Source of the DNA: an uncultured Clostridium sp.
GTDB taxonomy: Bacteria > Bacillota > Clostridia > TANB77 > CAG-508
Direction: 5' to 3'
Assembly: GCA_947643945.1 (NCBI GenBank)
Contig: CANRXN010000030.1
Location: 1 to 8,310 of the forward strand
DNA: 8,310 nucleotides
Positions within the stretch are counted from its first letter, which is position 1; every line of letters starts with the position of its first letter. A model generated the notes under the pieces. It saw only the letters and a list, made by a program, of their open reading frames with translations. It ran no database searches and was not told the origin of the DNA. Position numbers and translations under genes: made by a program. This document shows positions 1 through 5,153 of the stretch, piece by piece.

Positions 1-322
1 GATAGATAGTATAACAGCTAATACAATTCCATTTCCTACTCCTTTTGCTGCTTCTTCTTTTTTCTTTTCCCCTAATTTTAAACTTAAGTAGCTAGAGGCT
101 CCATCTCCTAACATTAACGAAAAGGCTAAGCATATCATGGTTAATGGAAATACTACGTTTGTGGCTCCATTTCCTAGATACCCTACTCCTTGCCCGGATA
201 AAGATTTGGTCTACTATGTTATATAGCGAATTTACTAATAATGATATGATACAAGGAATTGAGAATTTTTTGATTAGTTTTCCTATTTTTTCAGTTCCTA
301 GTATGTTTTCTTCTTTTTCCAT
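1..322 (-). CDS. MATE-family multidrug/Na+ or H+ antiporter, N-terminal part, one +1 shift at CGG
   Basis: This is a membrane exporter of the MATE family, which expels cationic drugs and metabolites in exchange for Na+ or H+. About 107 residues are present (full proteins are about 450), and the gene runs off the window at base 1. The start at 322-320 is chosen because AAGGAGG lies 8 bases upstream; a longer frame from base 370 adds only a basic stretch without homology character. Residues 1-42 contain the first helix, including SLYNIVDQIFI. Normal reading then breaks at the CGG codon 196-194. Skipping C at 196 gives GQGVGYLGNGA, the typical MATE continuation, followed by a second helix and GDGASSYLSLKLGE, open to the window edge. 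The Gly after QIFI is usual in MATE proteins. It could be a pseudogene or a sequencing error, but the same signature recurs in three other genes. The gene has its own promoter and a structured leader. Confidence 0.85.
194..196 (-). other. In-frame CGG, +1 frameshift site (MATE)
   Basis: The reading frame is ATC CGG GCA. The MATE protein continues only if the C at 196 is skipped, giving ATC then GGG CAA (Ile-Gly-Gln). The frame before is open from the start codon at 322, and the frame after is open to base 1 and encodes recognisable MATE sequence. The codon in the P site would be AUC, which cannot re-pair well after slipping, and I see no Shine-Dalgarno-like stimulator just upstream. Confidence 0.8.
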
Positions 323-372
323 TCTTTTTTCCTCCTTTTTCTTTTTGTGTGTCTTACTTGGAAATTGCATTT

Positions 373-397
373 AAAAAGCTTGAGTTAAGGCTTTTTT
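373..397 (-). terminator. Second terminator-like hairpin in the MATE leader
   Basis: On the minus strand GCC at the left and GGC-type pairing at the right are flanked by A-runs and T-runs: AAAAAGC (plus 373-379) pairs with GCTTTTT (390-396), and CTT/AAG extend the stem around a 5-base loop with one bulged base. It is followed by a short T-run in either direction. It lies between the first leader hairpin and the ribosome binding site of the MATE gene, so it could act as a second attenuator. It could also simply be a bidirectional terminator. Confidence 0.45.
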
Positions 398-410
398 CTA
401 CGTTTTCCAC

Positions 411-467
411 TTAAAAAAGCAACACTTGCTTTTTGTGTTGGCTTTCGGCACGCTTTGTTAAGCGCAT
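411..467 (-). CDS. Possible 18-residue leader peptide (uORF) upstream of MATE
   Basis: A short ORF, ATG at 467-465 to TAA at 413-411, would encode MRLTKRAESQHKKQVLLF. Its ATG falls 6 bases after the -10 box, so it would be almost exactly at the predicted transcription start (a leaderless start with no ribosome binding site). Its last codons run through the terminator hairpin and end in its T-run. Small leader ORFs that overlap an attenuator are known for antibiotic-induced resistance genes in Bacillota (bmrB before bmrCD in Bacillus subtilis is one). The arrangement fits that pattern, but the ORF could be chance; the peptide itself matches nothing I recognise. Confidence 0.3.
   Translation of the reverse strand: MRLTKRAESQHKKQVLLF
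413..443 (-). terminator. Intrinsic terminator in the MATE leader (probable attenuator)
   Basis: On the minus strand AGC-C-AACAC (443-435) pairs with GTGTT-GCT (425-418), with one bulged C, and is followed directly by a run of T (to 413). An alternative perfect stem, AAAAAGCAA/TTGCTTTTT with a 3-base loop (414-434), is mutually exclusive with it. The hairpin lies downstream of a strong promoter and upstream of the MATE start. It would therefore stop transcription within about 55 bases unless it is prevented from folding. Confidence 0.6.
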
Positions 468-472
468 TATTT

Positions 473-501
473 ATCTTAACATAGTTTTACAGGTTTGTCA
501 A
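473..501 (-). promoter_or_regulatory. Sigma-A-type promoter of the MATE gene
   Basis: On the minus strand a perfect -35 TTGACA (501-496) is followed by a 17-base spacer and a -10 TAAGAT (478-473). Transcription should start near 466-468, giving a leader of about 145 nt before the MATE ATG at 322. The rest of the gene-free stretch 323-546 holds the two hairpins and the uORF. Confidence 0.75.
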
Positions 502-510
502 TTCTTGTTT

Positions 511-528
511 TGTGAATTTTATGTGAAT
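511..528. repeat. Tandem TGTGAAT pair upstream of the MATE -35
   Basis: TGTGAAT occurs at 511-517 and 522-528, a period of 11 bases (one helical turn), starting 10 bases upstream of the -35 box. The placement suits an activator or repressor site, but the repeat is short and AT-rich, so it may be chance. Confidence 0.25.
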
Positions 529-546
529 TGTTTGTTTTACATTGCT

Positions 547-1083
547 TTAAATTTCATACTTAACCACTCCACAGTTTCTAATTCCCAAATGATTTAAATC
601 GCATTCGTTATTAGTTTCACTAAAATACAAATTAATTGCTTTACAAACTTCATTATGAGTCACTAATAAGATCTTCTTCTCCTTAAAATTCTTTAATTCC
701 TCTAAAAGCTTAAAAACTCTATTCTTAAAATCTGTTGAAGTTTCTGCATTCTTAAATGTCTTTCCTTTTATTATATTTCCAAAACCTTCTCTATTCTCAA
801 AATCTTTATTAGATCTTCCTTCCATTTCTCCATAAGAAATTTCTAACAAGCTGTCCTCCCAAATAATGGGAACCTTTTGGTACTGATTGATAATTTCCGC
901 CGTTTGCTTACATCTTTGTAGCGGAGAACTTAAGATTAACTCTATCTTTTCGTTCTTTAGTTCTTCACTTGTTTGGTAAGCTTGCTGGATTCCCTTTTTA
1001 TTTAGAGGTATGTCTGTTCTTCCTTGTATTCGTCCTTCCACATTCCAATCAGTTTGCCCATGTCTTGTTACTAAAACTTTCAT
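547..1083 (-). CDS. Histidine phosphatase family protein (phosphoglycerate mutase-like)
   Basis: This is a 178-residue cytoplasmic member of the histidine phosphatase (GpmB/CobC/PhoE-like) clan, acting through a phosphohistidine intermediate. The catalytic motif TRHGQTDWN (Arg7, His8, Gly9) is at the very N terminus, followed by SSPLQRCKQTAE with the second phosphate-binding Arg57, the acidic Glu81 in the LLEISYGEMEG stretch, and the second His143 in LLVTHNEV. Most relatives have THGG there; the Asn-Glu after the His is a small departure. The substrate cannot be told from sequence. The start at 1083 is supported by AAAGGGAAG upstream and by the motif position. The gene overlaps the end of the YgjV gene by 35 bases, so it is translationally linked as the last gene of a three-gene unit. 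It has no in-frame CGG and no frame break. Confidence 0.93.
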   Translation of the reverse strand: MKVLVTRHGQTDWNVEGRIQGRTDIPLNKKGIQQAYQTSEELKNEKIELILSSPLQRCKQTAEIINQYQKVPIIWEDSLLEISYGEMEGRSNKDFENREGFGNIIKGKTFKNAETSTDFKNRVFKLLEELKNFKEKKILLVTHNEVCKAINLYFSETNNECDLNHLGIRNCGVVKYEI

Positions 1084-1579
1084 TTCTTCCCTTTCTACTT
1101 ATGTCATATTTATAGATACTCATTATACTGGTAAATAGTAAAATCACATCTCCCATTACAATAAACCAACTTTGATAATAAGAATAATATAAACCATATA
1201 AAACACCTGATGTTATTCCGGAAACTCTTACTAATTTCATATTGGTTTGCCATAAGCAATATGTCCTAATAATAGAACCAATTGTTGGTAGAAGAGAAAT
1301 CCCTCCAGTCCAAGTGTAGATACAATTAATTACAATAAGTCCTTCAAACAAAATAAGTATTAAGATATATAGTTTTTTACTGATTTTTTCACTTTGTATA
1401 AAAATAAAAGTTCTAATAAAATTAGCAATGCTTAAAAAAGCTCCTGTAAATGCCTGTATGGTAAAGGCATAAATTGCTTCAAAAAGACAATTTAAGGATT
1501 GTACTCCTAATGATTTTTTCCTATCTTTTATTCCTATACTTAACACTAAAGCAATAAATGCTAAAATACTAAATATCAT
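1049..1579 (-). CDS. YgjV-family inner-membrane protein
   Basis: This is a 176-residue integral membrane protein with about five or six hydrophobic segments: residues 1-17, a segment near 27-60 containing FEAIYAFTIQAFTGAFLS, one near 70-85, GGISLLPTIGSIIRTYCLWQ, SGVLYGLYYSYYQ, and a final stretch ending in SIMSIYKYD. The repeated layout, the LLPTIGSIIRTYCLWQ stretch and the length match the YgjV (Imp-YgjV) family, whose function is unknown. The start overlaps the stop of the Nudix gene as ATGA (bases 1579-1576), with GGAG 7 bases upstream, so translation is coupled. The 3' end overlaps the histidine phosphatase gene. CGG occurs once, out of phase (TCC GGA, at 1220-1218), and is read normally. 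Confidence 0.82.
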   Translation of the reverse strand: MIFSILAFIALVLSIGIKDRKKSLGVQSLNCLFEAIYAFTIQAFTGAFLSIANFIRTFIFIQSEKISKKLYILILILFEGLIVINCIYTWTGGISLLPTIGSIIRTYCLWQTNMKLVRVSGITSGVLYGLYYSYYQSWFIVMGDVILLFTSIMSIYKYDISRKGRNESFSNKTWAN

Positions 1580-2403
1580 TTTTTTGCTCCATTCATTATT
1601 ATTACACTTTTAAAATATCTTTCAATAAAATCTGTTTTTTCTTTTATTTCCTCTTTTGTGAAAGTTTTGTTTGGTGGAGCCAGAATCAATTTATCATCAT
1701 CTTCTTCTAATCTATGGATTACCGCTATACATTTTCCCTTGTATTCCTTTAATGGTTTGTCCTCTCCTAAAATATAGCAATCAATTTCTTCCCCATCACC
1801 ACTTAATGTATTAGGTATAAAACCATAATTTATAGTATAAATCGTTTCGGGATATTTTGGATGCTTACTTCCTATTGGCTGATCGATTTTTACTTCTTCT
1901 TCTTTTCCTATGTAGGTAAGAGCCTTCATTAAATTTCTTACATACTCCCAACGATTTGCCATCATTTGATTTTTAGCAAATAATTCTTCTATTTCTTCAT
2001 AAGTTGCCCAACGTACATCGCTTACTTCACTTTCTTGCCTAACAATATCTTTTAAATCGATATCTTGTCTTACAAAATAAGTATCTAACCATACCTCTCC
2101 TGTTCTATAATGCTTAATAAGGGTAGCATTTTTTATATCTAGCTTAATCCCTAATTCCTCTAGCGTTTCTCTTTTTATTGTTTGCAAGCTTGATTCCCCT
2201 TTTATTACAGAACCAGCTGTCATAGCCCACACATTGGGACTTCTTTTTAAAGGTGCTCTTTTTTGAATTAATATTTCATTTTTTAAATTCATAATCCATA
2301 CATCTGCCCCTAAATGATAACAATCTGGTGGGATTTTCTCACCTTTTTTCATTGTTTTATCTGTTTTATTTCCTTCTTTGTCATAAAGTTCCCATATTTC
2401 CAT
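1576..2403 (-). CDS. Nudix hydrolase fused to an inorganic-pyrophosphatase-like domain
   Basis: This is a two-domain cytoplasmic protein of about 275 residues. Residue numbers here count from the alternative ATG at 2406. Residues 28-165 form a Nudix domain with a complete Nudix box, Gly65-x5-Glu71-x7-Arg79-Glu80-x2-Glu83-Glu84-x-Gly86-Ile87. Residues 175-270 resemble family I inorganic pyrophosphatase: NYGFIPNTL followed by GDGEEIDCYI. The family signature has Asp-x-Asp-Pro-x-Asp; here it reads Asp204-Gly-Glu-Glu-Ile-Asp209, so the middle Asp is Glu. A Nudix enzyme releasing PPi or a phosphorylated product paired with a PPase-like domain would make sense, but the substrate is unknown. Of two adjacent ATGs, the second (2403) has better spacing from GGAGG (7 bases) than the first (2406, 4 bases). 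The 3' end overlaps ygjV by 4 bases. It is the first gene of its unit. Confidence 0.88.
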   Translation of the reverse strand: MEIWELYDKEGNKTDKTMKKGEKIPPDCYHLGADVWIMNLKNEILIQKRAPLKRSPNVWAMTAGSVIKGESSLQTIKRETLEELGIKLDIKNATLIKHYRTGEVWLDTYFVRQDIDLKDIVRQESEVSDVRWATYEEIEELFAKNQMMANRWEYVRNLMKALTYIGKEEEVKIDQPIGSKHPKYPETIYTINYGFIPNTLSGDGEEIDCYILGEDKPLKEYKGKCIAVIHRLEEDDDKLILAPPNKTFTKEEIKEKTDFIERYFKSVIIMNGAKK

Positions 2404-2433
2404 CATTTTTCCTCCATCCCTAAAATTATTTCT

Positions 2434-2442
2434 ATTCTATCA
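2434..2442 (-). promoter_or_regulatory. Possible extended -10 promoter of the Nudix-ygjV-phosphatase unit
   Basis: On the minus strand TGATAGAAT (2442-2434) reads as an extended -10 (TG-n-TAGAAT), about 30 bases before the Nudix start. No good -35 lies 17 bases upstream. It follows directly after the terminator of the preceding unit, which is where a new promoter is expected. Confidence 0.35.
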
Positions 2443-2450
2443 TACAATCT

Positions 2451-2480
2451 AAAAAAAGAACAGCTTAAACCATTCTTTTT
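2451..2480 (-). terminator. Intrinsic terminator after the VanY-like gene
   Basis: On the minus strand AAAAAGAATGG pairs with CTGTTCTTTTT through 8 Watson-Crick pairs, two wobbles and a G-C pair around a 6-base loop, followed by a run of seven T. It lies 13 bases beyond the stop of the carboxypeptidase gene and ends the DUF2207-dnaB-vanY unit. Confidence 0.7.
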
Positions 2481-2492
2481 AGTATTTTATTT

Positions 2493-3275
2493 TTACATAA
2501 TATTTAAATACTCTTCTAAGCAAATCCCCTTTTCCTGTATCTCCCTTGCGACCTCCACTCCTACATAGCGATAATGCCAGGGTTCATAATTAACTTTGGT
2601 TATCTCATTTTTATGAGTAGGATACCTCAAAATAAATCCATACTCTGCACAATGCTCTATCAGCCATTTTTGCAGAGGTGTCGATTCTTGTTTTTGATCT
2701 AGCACTTGATAATCAAGTGAAACGATATCAACAGCAAGACCTATTTCATGCTCGCTAGTTCGTGGCAGAGTTACCCAATAAGAAGCTTTTTCTTCTGCCT
2801 CTTCTTGGTTGCTTCCTAATTTCATGAACTGATTTCTTTTTTGCTGAAATAGCATCGTTTGTGCCTCAGTGGTTCTATAACTAGAGCAAATTAGTGGTTT
2901 TAAGTCTTGCTTCCTAGCATCTTCTAGCATTTTCTCTAGTGATTCTACAATTCTGCTATCAACTTTATGCTTCGTTTCTACACTTTGTAATTCGACCTTA
3001 TAATCTTCTGGTATTTTATGGTCTTTATTCACTAAAATTAAATTCCAATCTGCATTTTGATTATTTACTTCTGGATTTTCTAATTCTACTGTCAATACAT
3101 TGTTATTATTATCCTCCGCTGTAGCAACTGTTTCTTGGGTTTGTTTTTCTGTTTTGTTGTCTTCCTTTTTGCTAGTTAGCATAACAATTACAAAAATAAC
3201 ACCTAGTATAATTGACCAGTTTTTTATAAATTTTTTTGGATTAAATTTTCTTTTTTTCTTTTTTATCTTTTTCAT
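2493..3275 (-). CDS. Membrane-anchored VanY-like D-alanyl-D-alanine carboxypeptidase (M15B)
   Basis: This is a 260-residue cell-wall peptidase. A very basic N terminus (residues 1-20) is followed by one membrane helix (about 20-34), then a low-complexity Asn/Glu-rich linker (36-75), so the catalytic domain lies outside the membrane. The M15 domain (about 85-255) shows CSSYRTTEAQ with substrate-binding Arg134, the zinc motif SEHEIGLAVD (His176, Asp183), and EPWHYRYVG with catalytic Glu231 and the third ligand His234. The family removes the terminal D-Ala from peptidoglycan stem peptides. No van resistance genes are nearby, so a housekeeping wall role is more likely than glycopeptide resistance. 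The start has AAGGAAGG 4 bases upstream. It is the last gene of its unit, followed by a terminator. There is no in-frame CGG. Confidence 0.92.
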   Translation of the reverse strand: MKKIKKKKRKFNPKKFIKNWSIILGVIFVIVMLTSKKEDNKTEKQTQETVATAEDNNNNVLTVELENPEVNNQNADWNLILVNKDHKIPEDYKVELQSVETKHKVDSRIVESLEKMLEDARKQDLKPLICSSYRTTEAQTMLFQQKRNQFMKLGSNQEEAEEKASYWVTLPRTSEHEIGLAVDIVSLDYQVLDQKQESTPLQKWLIEHCAEYGFILRYPTHKNEITKVNYEPWHYRYVGVEVAREIQEKGICLEEYLNIM

Positions 3276-3293
3276 TTATCCTTCCTTGTTTTT

Positions 3294-3339
3294 ATGTTTT
3301 TTGACAGCGATGTTTTTTGACCCCGTCCCAAAAAACATC
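3294..3339. repeat. Inverted repeat plus direct repeat between the dnaB-like and vanY-like genes
   Basis: GATGTTTTTTG (3309-3319) and its exact complement (3329-3339) form an 11-bp perfect inverted repeat with a 9-base spacer. The sequence ATGTTTTTTGAC also recurs as a direct repeat at 3294-3305 and 3310-3321 (period 16). No long T-run follows the hairpin, so it is not a classic terminator; an mRNA-processing or stability hairpin is possible. It starts within the last bases of the TGA predicted when the CGG at 3362-3360 is read with a +1 shift, which supports this stretch being untranslated. Confidence 0.6.
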
Positions 3340-5106
3340 ATTGCTTCAAGCGTAAGTAGCCGAAGCTCGTCCCAAACGTTGTAAGCTAGATTTAGACGAA
3401 ATACTAAAGTAGGTTTGGCTCCTGCTCTGTTTTTGTCTACTACGCATGCATAGTAACGAACATCGGGGTCGTCAAATTTTTCTAAATCAAAATATTTGGT
3501 GTCTACTTCGTTTAAGGAGTATTCGTAATTTTGCAAAGTGTCTCGGTTTATTTGCTTAAATAAGGCTAAGGTGTCTAATACTTCTTTTACGGTTCTACTA
3601 ACGGCTAAATCGTTTACGTTTAGATTAACTGGTAAGGTGTCGCTTTCTGCTAGTTGCAAGGTAGAGCAAATGTAAATTCCAAAGTTTTGGGCAATGTTAG
3701 ATAGAATCGTTGCTGTTTTCTTTAATTCCTCACCAATTCCAATGTTTGCAGTGTCTGTTTTTAGAGTATCGTAGAAAACGTATTCTATTTTTTCTTTGTA
3801 ATAGTAGTTCATAATTACTTTTTTTAATTCGTCATTGGTGTGGTCTGTAATGTTGATAAAATAAATAGAGTTTTTAATTTGTTTGTTTACCCAATTGGTT
3901 ACTTCGATTACATCACGAAATTCTTTGGATACTTCTAGTAGTCTTTTGGCAAAGTCTTTTTGTTTTTCTTTTTCTTCTTTTACTACAAATCCTTCCTTGT
4001 CTACTTTTACTTTTTTAGGGTCGTCTGGTCTAAATTTAAATTCTAGTAATTCTCCTTCTGTTTTGGAAATTTCTATTCCATGCATTTTTTGTATTTCTTT
4101 ATTGATTAAAATCGTAGTAATTAAACAAAGTCTCATTTTTTCTTCTGCCATTTCGTTAGAAATGACTAATACTTTCTTTTGATGGACTAATGCGGTATGT
4201 GCTGCAATGTCAATGGTAAATCTACTTTTTCCGGCATTGGATGGCATGGCATATGCCATGGTTTCTCCTTTTCGAATTCCTTTAAATACTTTTGTTAGAA
4301 TAGGAAATGGCAATGGCAATCCATTGGTTAGGTTGTTATCTCCTAATTGTAAGAAAGTAGTTAATCCTTCATTTAATATGGCTCTTTTAAATTTTTCTGT
4401 ATCATTTACCTGAATAACAGCATTTTCTACCTCTTCTACTGACATTTTGTCATATAATTGGTATTCCTTTATTTCAATTACTTTGTCTTGAATATTTTGA
4501 ATAGGAATCGCTAAATAGCTTCTTCTTAAAACAAATAATTTTTTTAAGTCTATATAAATTTTTTCCATATCATAGTTTTTGTCTCTTACTTCTTTTTTTA
4601 GTTTTACTTTTAAATTGTAGCTTTCTTCGGTGTCTTTGGCAAAATTAAAGCCTTTTTTAGCAATCTCACTGGTGTAGGCTCCGTCCTTCTGTAAAAATTA
4701 CACTTTTATAGATGTTTAATAGTTCCTCGTCTTCAAAATAGCATTCTTCATATAAATAGAAATATTTAATGATATATCTAGGGTCGGTTAGTAATAGACC
4801 TATATATTGTCTTTCTAATTCTTTATTGCTTAAAGGTTTAGGAAACATTCCTTCTGCCAAAGTCTCTTCCTTTTTTTCTAACTCTTGTATCTCCTTTTCT
4901 TCGTCTATTTCTTCTGTTTCTGGTAATTCTTCTATTTTATTTGTTTTTCTTAATTGAGGCTTTTTTTGTCTTAGCATTTGAATTTTTTCTAAGGCTGATG
5001 CATAGTCTTTTCTTTCTAAATCTTCTTTAATTTCTTGAATTATCCCTGAATTTTCAGGTGTTACTGGTATGTTATCAATTAATTTGTATAATTCTTCTTG
5101 ATTCAT
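3338..5106 (-). CDS. DnaB-family replicative helicase-like ATPase, two in-frame CGG +1 sites
   Basis: Under normal reading this is two pieces, 5106-4666 and 4568-3276. With a +1 shift at CGG 4683-4681 they join into one protein through 38 linking residues. Reading CGG 3362-3360 the same way gives the end GYLRLKQ and TGA at 3340-3338, 588 residues in all. Residues 1-90 are an acidic, charged extension; 92-141 resemble the DnaB N-terminal domain (ELERQYIGLLLTDPRYI, CYFEDEELLNIYKSV). The RecA-like domain has Walker A PSNAGKS (near 288-294), the DnaB-type ISNEMAEEKM with its catalytic Glu, a Walker B-like YVFYDTLK, CSTLQLAES (DnaB SQLSR-like) and VVDKNRAGAKPTLVFRLN near the end. The family unwinds DNA as a hexamer. 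At 588 residues it is longer than the usual 440-460. Whether it is the main replicative helicase or a divergent paralogue is unclear. If the second CGG is not shifted, the frame runs to 3276 with 28 residues of unconvincing sequence. Confidence 0.85.
3360..3362 (-). other. In-frame CGG near the 3' end of the dnaB-like gene, probable +1 site
   Basis: The frame is CTT CGG CTA. Normal reading continues as Arg-Leu-Leu for 28 codons into a stretch made largely of an inverted repeat. Skipping the C gives GGC TAC TTA and a TGA seven codons later, just before that repeat. The heptamer CTT CGG C differs by one base from the yeast Ty1 +1 site CUU AGG C. Confidence 0.6.
4681..4683 (-). other. In-frame CGG, +1 frameshift site (dnaB-like)
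   Basis: The frame is GAA GGA CGG AGC. Normal reading stops four codons later (TGA). Skipping the C at 4683 gives GGA GGA GCC TAC and a frame open for 440 codons through the whole helicase domain, joining the DnaB N- and C-terminal domains. The preceding bases GAAGGA resemble a Shine-Dalgarno sequence but abut the CGG, and the other sites lack this. Confidence 0.85.
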
Positions 5107-5153
5107 ATTTTTATTTTTCCTTTCTATCTTTTGTTAAGTTTTAGGTAAGGAAG

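Noticed and set aside
323..370. Longer start of the MATE gene at 370
   Set aside because: The extra residues are a Lys/Glu-rich read-through of the ribosome binding site region; AAGGAGG is placed for the start at 322.
373..467. A known riboswitch class (guanidine, fluoride, preQ1) in the MATE leader
   Set aside because: I could not match the conserved core of any of these to the sequence; only the promoter, hairpins and uORF are supported.
3883..4413. Antisense ORFs on the plus strand across the dnaB-like and DUF2207 genes
   Set aside because: They lack ribosome binding sites and domain character and mirror well-supported minus-strand genes.
4666..5106. Two separate genes, a small DnaB N-terminal-domain protein and a 430-residue helicase
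   Set aside because: The 38 codons between them are open in the downstream frame and continuous in protein character, and the second piece lacks a ribosome binding site at its first ATG.
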